NCBI GenBank assembly: GCA_949752745.1
Contig: OX457033.1
Location: 41,848,245-41,912,244, forward strand
Origin: Protula sp. h YS-2021
Lineage: Eukaryota; Annelida; Polychaeta; Sabellida; Serpulidae
Direction: 5' to 3'
Length of the DNA: 64,000 bases
The notes below the pieces were generated by a model, which worked only from the letters and a program-made list of their open reading frames with translations, did no database searches and was not told the origin of the DNA. Every line of letters starts with the position of its first letter. Position 1 is the first letter of the stretch. Positions 23,901 to 36,738 of this stretch are shown here, piece by piece. The translations under genes were made by a program, and so were the position numbers.

Positions 23901-24850
23901 GCTCGGTGACCTTGATGTTCTTGGTCACGGTCAAGGTCAAAAACTGGAAGTTGACTATTATCTCGAAAGCGATTGGAGATTTTTGGCGATTTTTATTCCA
24001 TTTTCGACCCTTTCCGAACAAATACGTCACATAAGAAATTCCTCGGTGACCTTAATGTTCTCGGTCACGGTCAAAAACTGGAAGTCGACTATTATCTCAA
24101 ACACGGTTAGAGATAGAGCGAGTTTGACCTCAATTTTGACCTTTTGAGCCTAACAACGTTTACCTTAAATTTCTGGGTCACGGTCAAGGTCAAAAACCGG
24201 AAGTTGACTTTTATCTCGAACAGGGTTATAGACAGAGGGCTTTTGAGTTCATTTTGAGCCCGTTGGACGAAAGCGATGATAAAGAAGAGGGTACTGCTTG
24301 ACTTAGGTTTTTGGTCATAATGTAATGCAAATATTTTCTTTGGTGGATTTTGCAAGTGGGCCAATTCCGCTATGTAGCGGATTCTTTCTTGTTTTAAATA
24401 AAATGTTTGTTTGTCTGTTTGGTGTTTAATGTTTGTTTGGTGTTTAACGTCCCATTCACCAACTAGGGTGGGTATATCAGGATGCACTTGCTAAAGAAAT
24501 AAGTGTGGAAAAAAGAAGGAAGAATGAGGAAATGCACGGAACAGAACGCAGTGGGAGTATTGTTAAGATTCTCCCCCCCCCCACCCCACAGCGGGATTTA
24601 AGCAAATGCTGCTCTTCTTATTTGCTTTAGAAATTAGCTTAATAGTTGCATTATTTCGAACAGATGGTGTTACCAGACAGTTGATCTACGGACTTTGACG
24701 GACTCCCTTATGTGGTTTATTTTGTGCCCAATGTGTGCTTATGTAGCTACCTCATAAGAACCACCACATAAGGAACAAAAACCACATAAGTGACGGATGT
24801 ACCGAAAATCCACCACATAACATAATCAATGTGGGCACGGACAGACAAAC
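20931..24850. mobile_element. possible non-autonomous element: TTATGTGGT flanks around a satellite
   Basis: The left flank (20931-21300) repeats ttatgtggt and gccacaac several times. The right flank (24700-24830) carries the same word in both orientations (cttatgtggt; accacataag, ccaccacataac). Between them lies a homogeneous satellite. Clustered short words at both ends recall the subterminal transposase-binding repeats of some DNA transposons. No transposase or clear terminal inverted repeat was seen, so this is inference. Confidence 0.35.
21640..24250 (+). repeat. ~105-145-bp satellite rich in TCAAGGTCA half-sites
   Basis: About 20 tandem units, each beginning near cctcggtgacc and containing ggtcacggtcaaggtcaaaa, ccggaagttgac, atctcgaaaacgattagaga, and aacgttacataagaggtac. 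Unit starts are near 21653, 21797, 21931, 22069, 22209, 22343, 22483, 22588, 22726, 22865, 22968 and so on to 24040. Units vary in length by internal loss. Open frames within it are repeat artefacts. Confidence 0.9.
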
Positions 24851-27800
24851 GGACGGACAGACCGATAACGTTAGCCTTCAGCCAATATTGGCTGAGGGCT
24901 AAAAATGATGAACTAGCCTAAAATTTGGTGGTAACTGAAGCAAAGAATAGTTTTCATTAAAATGTTATAATTATCTTTCAACACATAAAAGAATAAAAAC
25001 TAACATGGCCTGTACAAAGTTATGACACACGGACGGACAGACACCCCAAACCTGTGGGGCCCAATTCCAAGGGAAAGCATTCCCCTTAACAATAGCTTTA
25101 GATATGAGAGTATGGGCTACATCCTGTAATATTCCTCCTATGTTAGGTCGTATACGAATAAGAGGTGATGTACCAGTAACCTACGACCGTCCGCCAATTT
25201 TTGGGACGTTTTTCAACGATAACTTATGTTTTAGGTGCGATCAAATTAATTTCCCTTGTGCATGTCGACAGTAAAGAATTTTATAATGTTTTCTGAGAGT
25301 TGCAAAGCAAACTGTAGTGTTTATGTTGAGTTATTGGGAAATTAAATTTTCTGGGCAAAACATTTTTGGACAACTTTAATCCGCCACACTATATTGTCAA
25401 CCTGAAATTAATATATTAAATTGCTATACAAACAACTAACATCAAAAGCAAGAGTACTAAATTGCTGATAACGAACTATTTTGGGTAGTCCTAGCCAAAA
25501 GAAGCGATCCGCTACTGAGGCTAGGCGGAGCGCTTCAAATTTTCGCTATATAACGATATGCAAGTCAACCACGCTCGCTTTGGGGCACCTCTGTGGCAGT
25601 GTTGTGCAAAATTCAATGACCCACAAGTCTTTATTGGCATTTGCTAAAGGCATTCAAAGCACAACGGCAATGGTACATAACTTCTGTGTTAGGTTTTCTT
25701 TAAAAGAACAAAATACGGAAATAACCGCAAATCTCCCGTTATAACTGACATTTGTTTACATCCAGGCAGCATGGTTTATTACGTAAAAAAGTGAACGTAA
25801 ATTTTGTAATTGTCCGTAAAAAACTTTTGAATTGCTATTTTAAAAAGCATGGAAAAACTAAAAGTTAAATATAAGAAAGTGTACAAATAAATTTATACCT
25901 AATTTCGCATCTACTAATTATTTTAATAATATTTTACAGATAATATATATATTTCCCCTTTATTTAAATTTCTGGTCACTTGACTTGATCACGTGGCACT
26001 TAAAGGCCGGAATGTAAACAAACATTTGACAGGTGAGTGCGGAAGCTAATTTTTCTGCACTTTAATTAAGAAATAAAAGATATACAGCTCACTGAAATTG
26101 TGTATGTTTTACAAAAAGGTATATTGGGCATGAACTTTCTATAGATATTTGAATAATAGGGACTGGTGTGCAGATTTCGTGCCTCAGAACATAAGCCAAA
26201 TTACAGTTTGGCTGTTTCGAATAAAGTGCGCAAGAATTTTGAATTTTGACTGCGAGGAACCGGGTAAAAGATGAGAGAAATGATAGAAAAATATAGAAGA
26301 AATATCGCAAAAACAGCTCATACTCGGAACACAAAAGACTATTTGTTATAACTTTTAATAAATTTTTAAAATAGCATACAAGTTGCTAAAAACTCACTTG
26401 TCCTTTGGCGCAGGAGAAATTTGATATTTAGGTGAAGTTTCTCAATCATTTCAGTTGATTTCGGTTATTTTTCTTCAAAACGCAGAATTTTTGTGCATTT
26501 TTATTGGGAACGCCCAAAGTGTGATTTGGCTTATATGAAGTTGACGCCTATTAGCGGAACAACGGAAGGCTTCGTAGCTCTGACAGAGATATATACGATG
26601 TTATACAAGTCAGAACGGACTCGGAGCTAGGGTAGTCCTACCGTTTGAAAAGATGTTGTTTTATATAACCGATCTGTCAAGAGATAATTTTCGAAACAAA
26701 AATTACATTTTCAAGATAGATTGTGTTTCCCGGGATGGCGAGCTTGCATGAATACTTGGGGAAGACGTAGGTTACTGTTTATGCTTTAATCCCTCAAATA
26801 GGACTAAAGGAGACTATAACGAGATATTGCTAAAGTGGGTAAATCATTTTCCGTTTAAGGACACAACCCCACATAGTTCCAGGGAGCCTTGAACAATAAA
26901 TTCGCCTCATTAAAAGCCAATTCATTCCTTCAGAGCTACCTAGAGTTTTACCGAACACTATCGGAATCACATATCTTTATATACACGATTTTAACTGACC
27001 TTCAAAGCAAAATATAACGTAGGGGTACACGTGACAATTTTCTCTTACCTAATTTTTGTTATCTAATATGTCGCTTGTATGAGATTACTGCCGTTTGTCG
27101 CTAATTTTAAAACTTTTTGACTGTCAAGCGTCATCTATAAGAACGATCATTTCTTTGGGTAGACATGAACGAAAAATATGCTCTTTCGAATCTCAGCGAC
27201 TATGTAGAGATTATGCCATTCGATCAAGCAGTAACTTGAAACCCGAGATTTTCAATTTTCGTGTATTAGTCAATAAAAGCTAAAATTAATTTCACATCAA
27301 GGGATGACGTTTTGTTTTCTTTTACAAAAATTCAGCTGCTAACCTTTATCACGCATCTTTGAATGTTTATTGAATTGTTTATTTATTCAAGTGGACACAT
27401 AACATTTTAAATCAATTTTCCTGTATTGGTCCCCCTTAAGCCTATTTCATATGTAAGATATAAATATATTAATATTTATATAATTTTCAGGATAAGGGCA
27501 TCCAAATCAGCTATTTTATGGCTTTTAATCCTTTAGAAATAAGCTACAAATATCTTTCTAGCTTGCCGTAAAACAACACATATTTGTTTATTTATCTGTT
27601 CCAAAATGTTTCAAGCTATGATCATGGGAAACGATATGATGTTAAACAATATTAAGATTGCTATGTTTCACAGCTCCATACTGTATATAGATTTATATTT
27701 AAAACCTTGAGCATTTTAACAAATGACAGGAACACTCAACGCTTAACTTTTAAAACGAACAAAATACTTCTCACTATAAAATAAGGAAGATCCTTAATTC

Positions 27801-28590
27801 TTTGCTAGTATACAAATCAGCAAAAATAGATTTATCAAAACGATCATTTCTTTGGGTACACATGAACGAAAAAAGCTCTTTAAGCCTTTAAGCCTATTTC
27901 ATATGTAAGATATAAATATATTAAATCATTCTATTGCCCTTTGAGAGTAACGGTAAAAAATGCCAAATTTTTACGTAGGTACTTAGTATGAAGGTCCTTA
28001 AGGGCCGCTGACGATTTTTTCCTTATAAAACAATCAAACAATGAAACAATGAAATAATAATTTATTTTAACTTTCAGACATAGAGCATACAATTTTCGCC
28101 ATATGATATATAACACATGAAACATCATTTGTTTTCACAAAAAGCTAGAAGAATCAATCAGCTCGTAAAAATATTAATTGCTTTTTTTTGCAAATATAAG
28201 AGTCGAATTGTAAGGAACTACATTATTCATACATCGGATCAATTGCTACACTTCTACACTACACATTTTTATGCATAGATAGTTGCAGATGCCTGCAGAT
28301 GGTCAGACACAGAAATTGGAATGCTCTGCTTTAGGGACCAGCTCTTCAATACCTCACAGTATGTACCTTCACGTTTAACACATTCACAGTAATATCATTT
28401 CAGGTATCATTTGTCACTCCAAATGTTAATATGTTATTCGCGAAAAGACACGAAATTTATGTATCCTTTATTTACTTCCTTGCTGTAGAGTATCTTATCT
28501 CCGGTTACACAGATACATTCTAAATAAACTTGCTAGTGAAAATAGGCCAAATTTTAAGTTCAAGTCCAAATTTTAAAAAATCAATAAAAT
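24851..28590. other. non-coding stretch with small duplications
   Basis: No gene supported. Short acggacggacag-type motifs occur at 24850 and 25031. A block near 27143 (aacgatcatttctttgggta) recurs at about 27840, and a block near 27441 (gcctatttcatatgtaagat) recurs at about 27893, meaning a ~340-bp segment was copied with an internal deletion. Candidate open frames at 25481 and 26089 have no recognisable features. Confidence 0.45.
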
Positions 28591-29695
28591 CAAACACAGA
28601 CATCATAGATGCAAAGCCCTCAGCCATGGGGAACATACTCGAAAAAAGAAACAGTAAAACTGGAGAAGACCAATCAGTGCAATGAAACCTATGATAATGC
28701 ATCAAGTACTTAGAGCACATGAAATAACATGGCAGTGCTTTAAGATGAAAAAAGCATTTATCATGAGACAGTATTCTTTTCAAAGTCCAGCTGAGCCACT
28801 GTCCTTAGGCGAATATGGCTCATATACAATACCGATATTTATTTTTCCATATACTAGCTATGTCCCAAATATCTTAGCAATTAAAAAGAATTGTAGGCTG
28901 GAGTGTGTTTACAAGCTAAATGTTAACGAACGGACAGACGGATACGGTCACAGCAATAGCCATTTTATGGTTGAGGGTTAAAACTTAACCCGACATTCTA
29001 CAACTACACCACATACACTTTCTTGCTGTAGGGTTCTATTAGTTCCCGATGAATAGTTACAGAGAGACAAAGATACAGCCTAGAAAAACTTTCTGAAAAA
29101 TAAAATAAAACAGAATAAAACAGAATATAAACATAGGCATCAGAGATGCAAAGCCCTCAGTCATGGGGAGCATGCTAAAAACAGTTCAGCTGAGCCATTG
29201 TCCTTGGGCAGATATAGCTCATCTAAAATACCGACCGTTATTAGTCCCCACAGTCACATTATTTAGAATATCTTAGCATTCGCTGAAGAATTCAAGGCTT
29301 CCGCCTGTTCACAAGCTAATTTCAACCACTAAAGCTAAAGGCAATTTTCACAGTTTAGCTGAGTTTCAAAGTCCAGCTGAGCCACTATTCTTGGACGGAT
29401 ATAGCTCATATACACTACGAATGTATGTGAAATATCTTAGAAATGGGTGGGGAATTGTAGTCTTGAGCTTGTTCACAAATTCATCTCAATCATTAACGCT
29501 GAAGAATACTCCAGATGACAGTTGAGCTACTGTCCTTGGACTGATACAGCTCATATACAATACCGTCATCAGTCCCCATACTAACTATATCTCAAATATC
29601 ATAGCTATCGCTAAAGAATTGTAGGCTTGAACTTGTTGGACACGGATGAACACGACGATAGCAATAGCCCTTAGTCATTTTATTGCTAAGGGCTA
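28591..29695 (+). repeat. divergent ~155-bp tandem repeat family
   Basis: Four or more diverged units share cagctgagcca(c/t)tgtccttgg, atatagctcat, aatatcttag and aagaattgtag..cttg; they start near 28787, 29180, 29365 and 29510. The gatgcaaagccctcag header at 28608 and 29148 links it to 8080. The block ends with a hairpin-like gcccttagtcattttattgctaagggc at 29666-29692. Confidence 0.7.
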
Positions 29696-30580
29696 AAAAT
29701 AGAATAAATATAAATAGAATTAAAAATAATTCTATGTACATAATAATACACAATACCCTTAAACCCTTTTTTTGCTTTTTTCCATGTTTCGCATCTCTAA
29801 ATATCAGCAATCAGAAGTCGCATACTTTCTTTAAAAATTGCTATGTATCCATCTGAGCACGCAAGCCCCGGACATAAACGTACGGAGCGGAGAGACGCCG
29901 GACGGACGGACACCGCATGTGGTGCAGTTAAAAAGCGCTAGTGTATCACCATTGAAGGCTGGTTGACGTGAAATGTTCGGTATTTCAGGACGTAGTTGGT
30001 TGAACATTTTTCAGCTTGTTTTTACATTGTGGTCAATTGTCCTTATTCATTGTTTGTGTAGCCAAAAGTTTTTTTAGACGGAGGTGTTTGGTCTTCCTTT
30101 CATTTATAATGTTAGACCAAACGTTTTTATATTGTTCATTCTGTTGTAGATGTTGATTTCTTTGGCGTTTTTTGCAAAAAAAGTCTTCTATCTCTTGTTT
30201 GCCTGTAAATTTAAGTATTACATTATTTACAGTATAAAACATTTTATCAGAAATTCAAACGCAACAAAATGAAAGGATAATTATCATCTGAATTACTTCT
30301 AAGAGAAACAAACTAGACTAGCCAGTGTTTTTGTTAAAACAAAGACGGATATGTCTCCCCCGTCCCCCTATTAGTCACGTGAAAAAATTCCTTGCTTAAA
30401 AGTACAACATTGGCGAGCCAAAGACCACCACAGTTTTTGAGACCATCCCCAGGTTGTTGGATTATTAAAAGGTGTTTTTAATTATAAACCTTATTTTCTG
30501 AAGAATCGGTGCATCTGGGATGTGAATAAGGTGCTTGAATATTTTCGCGCTATTCCTCCTGTTGAATCTTTAAGTAAATG
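29696..30580. other. non-coding stretch
   Basis: AT-rich, no gene or clear repeat beyond cggacggacggac near 29900. Minus-strand frame 30033-30242 is short, Lys/Asn-rich and unconvincing. Confidence 0.4.
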
Positions 30581-30589
30581 AAGAATGGG

Positions 30590-31020
30590 GTTTCTTAAAC
30601 ATATATAATGAGGTTTCTAAAACATATATAATGGGGACAGTAAAACAGTGACGTTATATGAACGTCATAATGACGTTATAGGGATAGTGGGCAGCCATTC
30701 AGACGGGTAAAAGGGCAGCCGGACAAACGGACAGCCGGAAAAACAGACAGCCGGGGCAAATGGGCCTCCGTAAAAAAAGGACAACCGGACCACCGTTCAG
30801 ACGGTTAAACGGGCAACCGGACAAACGGGCAGCCGGACAAACGGGCAGCCGGACAAACGGGCAGCCGGACAAATGGACAGCCGGACAAATGAGCAGTCGG
30901 AGCAAATGGGCTATCGTAAAAAAGGATCAACCGGGCCATCGTAAAATCAATTAAAAATGAGCAACCAATGACAGAGGTTCATTAAGCCTAGCTATTTTTA
31001 ACCCACAGAGCTCCCCAAAG
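30590..31020 (+). repeat. composite repeat: gacgt motifs, 16-bp minisatellite, AACCCAGAGCTC tail
   Basis: Begins with gtttctaaaacatatataat twice, then gacgttatatgaacgtcata (30650). It passes into gggcagccggacaaacg units (15-16 bp, about ten copies, 30700-30900) and ends with tatttttaacccacagagct at 30991. The same order of modules occurs, expanded, at 59255-61080, so this is a shorter copy of one composite family. Confidence 0.75.
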
Positions 31021-31059
31021 TTTTAGATCTTGAAGTTCTTCAAAGTCAGAAATTACTGA

Positions 31060-31665
31060 TTCACACTTGGCACTAGCAGCTTCGAAATTGTTCAATAATT
31101 TTACCTTGAATGTCTTTCACTTCATTGTAGTTTTCCCTCAATAACACAAGCTTATCGGCGTCGTTATACAAGCGGGTCAGGTAAATGAGATGTAGAGCAC
31201 GAGCGTTCTTTAACTCAGACAAAGATTGTCCTTCAGCAGTTACCTTACGCGAGAAAGAAATCAAGTTGACTCCTGTTTGAAAACCACCACAGCAATAGTG
31301 CGCGTTAGCGTGTGACTAAGCTTCACGTTTAAAACTGCACAACAGCTTGGTAGATTTTACATTATTCACTAAGTAGGCCGCACACTGCGTAAAGTAACTC
31401 GGGAACGCCATGCAACGAATGTCTTTGGACATACTAACAAACCAGCATCATCACGTTGAATGCCCTTTATATACAAAAACTACCTTCATGAATCACACCA
31501 CAGGTCTTAAGTCCTTGAATGTGACAGAATCTGACATTAGCAGGTCACATGCCTGCGCAGCAGAATCAGGAGCACATGGTCATCCATCATTAAATTCGTG
31601 AACGATGTGCCGGTGGATTGAAACAACCCTTGAACTGTTCGTGTCTTTTATTTCAGAACTCATTG
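31060..31665 (-). pseudogene. degraded coding remnant, unknown (possibly gag-like)
   Basis: Minus-strand frame 31264-31073 encodes a 63-residue helical peptide (SELKNARALHLIYLTRLYND, then KDIQGKIIEQFRSC) with spacing reminiscent of the N-terminal helical region of BEL-type gag proteins. Upstream on the same strand are open pieces in other phases, including an ATG-started frame near 31655 (MSSEIKDTNSSRVV). Multiple stops intervene. Identification is weak; it could be a remnant of an unrelated gene. Confidence 0.25.
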
Positions 31666-32764
31666 TTGAATGGTTCACTAGGGAACAGAAATAAATAAAC
31701 AATATTAAGCTACATGCACGTAAACACACTGAATGAATCTACAGATTCTATGAAATACTAATTAATTAATCATTGACCATAAGAATAAATTTTATGTTAC
31801 TCAAACTCAGAATATTCCCTTTAAAAGCACTGTAATGTACAATAATTATTTAAAACAAAAAATAAAGAAGAAGAAGAAAGAAATTGAAATCCCGTTAATG
31901 GGATACCACCCAAGACTTAAGATTAGCCGTAGAAAAACCCAACAAGTATCCTTAAATCATTATTAAGAATTACAGGTCTGCACTATGCAACTAAATCATC
32001 GCGAAATACATATAAGAAATAGAATTCTTTCCAATATGCCTGTGCGTAAATGTCAATTCACCTGAGTGTCACTGTACATTTAGTTTACCGATACAGAAAA
32101 CAAAAGATTCTTCTTTCAAATTAACCATCACGCGATAAATGGATTTCTTAATTTCTTGAACACAGGAAGCTTTAAAGGAAATAAATAAATATTTCATAAT
32201 AAAGGAGAGTAAAATACATACCGAATATTATTCAGACTCCGAACCTACAAGTTTGATTTAATTCCATTACATCTTGCTCCTTTAATTCCTTGGTACAGAG
32301 TGACAAAAAAGCAAGAGTCTGAATGTCATTTCATGACTTGCCTTACCCTTGCCACGTTTCAAGTTCACCTTATGTTACATAATGAGTACACTACACGCAA
32401 TGCCCTTACCATGTCACTAAAGTGGTCATATATAGTACACAGCGTATACACGCGTTATTTAATCAATAAGGACCAATGTAGTAGATTCTACAAACCAATA
32501 TGAAATTCTGGGATGCACTCATATATTTTCTAAAAGAATATTAATGCACTCGCTTATGGTTCTTATGTATGTACGTTTCGTCTGGTGCACCATCGGTCGT
32601 CTGTGTGTCTGTTCGCAACCGCTTCTTACACAAAGTAAAAGGTAATCGTCAACAACTTAACATTTTCATGTTCATTTCTTTCATTTTCAACGTTTATTTC
32701 CAAATGTACAATGAAAGACAAAACAGTACAAAAAATGCCTTAAGTAACTATAAAATATATTGAA
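31666..32764. other. non-coding stretch
   Basis: AT-rich with AATAAA-like words and an aagaagaagaagaaag microsatellite near 31867. No gene supported. Confidence 0.4.
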
Positions 32765-33310
32765 AGTTTGGAAAGGGAACATCTGCTAAAGAATACGAAA
32801 TATTAAACATTCCGTAAGGAGTATCCGTCAAATACTAAACATCCAGTAAAGTGTAACCGTTGAATGCCAAACAATTGTTGAAGGGTAACCGTCAAATATC
32901 AAACACCCTTTCAAATGTAACAAAAAATGCTAAGCATCCGGTAAAGAACAACAACCTAATTTTTAACATTCGGTAAAGGACGTCAACCAAATATTGGTGG
33001 GTTTTTGTCACCTCTTTTAGTTGCATTTTAAAGGCTTAGTTTTGTATAAAAAATGTATACCGTTGTGTGGTCGGATTTTAACCATATCTTTAAGTGTGGT
33101 TATCACAATTTGTTCAGTATTAGAAAATGTTAAATGAATTTATTCATATGTTTACTATAATTTTGCCGTATGTTACCAATATTTTTCATGTCTAACATGA
33201 GTTTATCGCATAAACGTACTGCAGAAACACCACATAACTGAGGAGCATGGCATTTATTTCGATCGCTGCCGTTGGTATTTTGTTGTAGACCCTGTGGTTA
33301 ATCCATGTAC
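32765..33310 (+). repeat. dispersed repeat R2, copy 1 (left of P450)
   Basis: The first half is a ~35-bp minisatellite (aaatactaaacatccggtaa and variants, 32775-33000). The second half is unique-like: gtgtggttatcacaat, ttattcatatgttta, and cagaaacaccacataactga. The same two-part structure, in the same orientation, is at 39215-39865. Confidence 0.85.
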
Positions 33311-35530
33311 AAAATAAAGACAAAGGAAACATATTAGATGTAGCTCTGGATGTACCGGAAGTCAAAAAGTTTAATGTTTCCCTTTGAGATAACACGCGCC
33401 GACAGACATTTAAGAGTCAAGAGGTATCATCGACGAATTGCCTCAATAAAACCCTCAATATCTACATATATGGTTGATACGGGTATGTCCGGTGAGGAAA
33501 ACCTCCCTTTTTCACAAAAATTCAGTGATATTTTCGAATCGGTCAAAACAAGAGCAGCAATTTTTTTCGAATTTAGCCAAAGATAAACGATCTTTTGAAG
33601 CGTTCACGATTCAACTATCATTTTGAATTTTCGATCTTTTTTAAACAATCGATGTTTTGGGGCACAATATTTCATATTCCACACATCCCGTCAATGTCCA
33701 CACCAAGTATTCCCTTCCCCTTACTGTGAACTAATTTACTTTGCCTGTCAGCTTTTTATTACTTTTAACTAAGAGTAAAATGAGCTTTCGGCTGCTTCCT
33801 TCATTATCCAGTGTATAATCCCACATCCAAATTACTAAATATCTTTAAGTGAAACAAAACATTAAATATGTCAATGGATATTCAAAAGGCTAAATGTGTA
33901 AGTGAATATTGAGAGCATCCAAAACCCAAATGTATAAGGTGATCTTTAAAGAAACCATGATTTCCCCCTTTTTAACAACTGTGGGCTTTTGCTCCCCTTC
34001 TACGCAAACTATGGTGTGTGTTTGGGGTCGGGATATTCTTTACTTTCATCAAAAACATCAAATTATAGAACATAGTTGAGGGTTCTGCAGCGGTATTATG
34101 CACTTTCCTCCCGCGGGGTGGGTAAGGGAACTCTAGCCATATTCGCGGTGCTGGCACCTGATAAGCTCTGCGTATAGGCGCGAAAACACTTGTCAGGAAA
34201 CTACGCCCCGTTGCCCACTCCTCTGACTAAAATCAGAATTGCTCGGCCAGAAAACTAGCGTGATAACCTTAGTGGTTACACTCTATCCGTTACCACTGCA
34301 ATGTTATCGGTACTCAGTGGTGAAAAAATCCGTCCTGTGGTAGGTGGCTGACCAAACCGCCATGGGGAAATGGGTGTATGATCGCTGTACGGTACTTGGC
34401 GTTCATACACTCGTACCAAAGGATCGTGGAGCCCGGCTTTAGTCGGGCCACGAAAAGGGTGCTTCTGGTACTTTGGGACCCCCACCCCGAGAGGTGCCTT
34501 CTATCTTTTATACACATACACAGGGTATTTCCCAAGCTGATCCCTTGGCCCTATTTGCCCAACCAGACATGTCCTACTTTCTGTGTCACCATATTATAGA
34601 ACCCATGGCCTCTTCTCTGGTTTTTTTCCATAGTGGATTCGGGACTAGCCAACAGCCATAAAACAGCTGCACTGTAAATCGCCAATGATCGGCAACTAGA
34701 GTTTAACGTTAAGCAATTTACACAGGCACGTGACGTTCAGCTGATCTATTGCTTGCTTATAAATAGACTTTTTCTTATAAAAAATGAACATAACACTTCA
34801 TTTTTTTGTGTCTGAAGATAACACCAGCCCCAGTTTTAAACTAGCACACTAGCTATAAAAACAAGCTTAAGGATACCAGGTATATTTTATTGTCTAAGGA
34901 AGAACTTTTAAGCTAACAATTGGTAGTAAATTCTATACGTATTACGAAATGTGTGTGGCATAAATTTATTTCAGTTAATACTTAGCTATAAAAACTAAAT
35001 TGTAGGTGCCATATCATAAACATTACATGTATATTTTAATCTTATTTTAAATGCGTTGGTTTTTGCAATGACAATCACTGATCTACTTAGCACAAATGTC
35101 ATTTTATGCTCTCATTGTTTCTGACTGTTTCTGAAGTCTTTTATGTACAAATCACATCAGCAGTTATATCAGTTTAGAGAAAACGCATTATTACTTATGC
35201 ATTTTAATGAACACAAAGGCTTTTTTAAAATAGCGCTCTGGGTATATTTGGAAGCCTTAATACAGACATATTGTAGACTGTAGACAAGTGGCAAACTTTT
35301 TTGCTGTCATGAGATAAGGTTAACATATGACTGAAAATATGTTCTGATATGTGGGTTGCACAGTCAAAACAATTGTGCAACGGCTTCGTAGTGTTTGTTT
35401 AATACAAAGCATATTTGAAAGAATAAAATATAAATGTCTTGGATTTCAATTCATTTAAAAACACTTGGCGGGATGTATACTAAAAACAAAAAAATGCAAT
35501 ATTGTCTTTATACATGCTGTGTGGAACCCT
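33311..35530. other. non-coding stretch
   Basis: No gene recognised. Around 34200-34660 lies a more GC-rich segment with ccttagtggttacactctat, faintly like a Pol III A box, plus a cggctttagtcgggc hairpin near 34434. It may be a dispersed repeat. Frame 33350-33586 has no known features. Confidence 0.35.
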
Positions 35531-35534
35531 ATAG

Positions 35535-35705
35535 ATACTCAGTTGACTTCCATGGATATGAGTGGAGTCCCATGGATACTGAGTGGACTCCCATAGATAA
35601 TGAGTGGACTCCTATGAAAAATGAATGGAATTCCCTAGATTCTGAACGGAACTCCATAGATAATCAGTGGAATCCATTAGATAAAATGGACCCCCATGGA
35701 TAACA
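35535..35705 (+). repeat. 24-bp minisatellite
   Basis: About seven imperfect units of (c)ccatggatactgagtggact, degenerating toward the right (agataatcagtggaatcc). It produces a spurious repetitive peptide in one frame. Confidence 0.8.
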
Positions 35706-36738
35706 GAGGTGATAGTAACATACGGTTACCGTCCCGCCTTGGAAAAATAAAACAGTTTAAATAGTTTGATTGATGTGGTAAAGTGAGCCCATTTTCCAGT
35801 AAAGACCAGAAAGGGAAAACACTTTTTGTTAATTTTATTTATTTTCATGTTTTAAAATATTATACATTTAAACATCTTTTTATGGATAAATCTTTGGGGT
35901 TCTCATATTACGTTCACACCGACACTTCAATTTTTGCACCTCCCCCTCACCCAGTTTCTTCCCCGTTGAAAAGCCAGATTTGTTCACAGAATGACAAACA
36001 TCTTCTCGACATCAATCAACATCAATAAATTTATGATAATATCTTCCAAATTATAGCAACAATTGTTGAGCTGTTAGATTTACTATTTAAATTATGTTAT
36101 ACACCACCTTCCCCAAATGATTTTAAAAATTTGATCTTGGCACTTGTTGAAGATAATCTTGAATTATTGCTCACAAACTTTACTCTTTAAACAACTTCAT
36201 AAAATATGGTCACTTTAAAAGAGAGAGAGAAAGCGTTAAATGCATTCCAAAGTGATAAAACAGATTAATAATGTATAGATTCTTTCACATGAGCGGATGT
36301 ACTGGACAATAACCGACTCGATAATTTGATTGCTAAATGAGTAGACCAGTGCAATCAGAAGAAAGTAATGAGTAGATTAGTGTAATTTTCACTGATCAGT
36401 AGAGTATAGACGGACGAACAAGCCGCTCCATTTTCACTTAAAATATATTAGCGTGCGTGCCGTAACCTTCTGCTTTGAATAAGATTGATTTACGCCCGCT
36501 ACATAAAATAGACTCCAATATTGAATCCAGTCATTACACATGACAACTCCAGTCATTACCCTTGACAACTATTCGAAATTAAGAAAACATGCAAAATACA
36601 ATACAATCGTGCCACAACCATGCATTTGATTTAGTTTTCACAATACAACAGATTAGCAACACGCATTTCACTTATCCGGTAGCACAAGAGATGGTCTGAA
36701 GTAACGAAAAGAATAGTTTTGAATTTTCTAAAACATAC
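35706..36738. promoter_or_regulatory. upstream region of the P450 gene
   Basis: Non-coding, AT-rich. A TATA-like ctacataaaatag lies near 36499-36511, ~230 bp before the ATG, and a gagagagaga run is at 36221. These are weak candidates only; no transcription start can be fixed. Confidence 0.25.

Noticed and set aside
34236..34320. tRNA-like sequence (ccttagtggttacactc) suggesting a tRNA gene or SINE
   Set aside because: No cloverleaf could be drawn and no convincing B box follows at the right distance.
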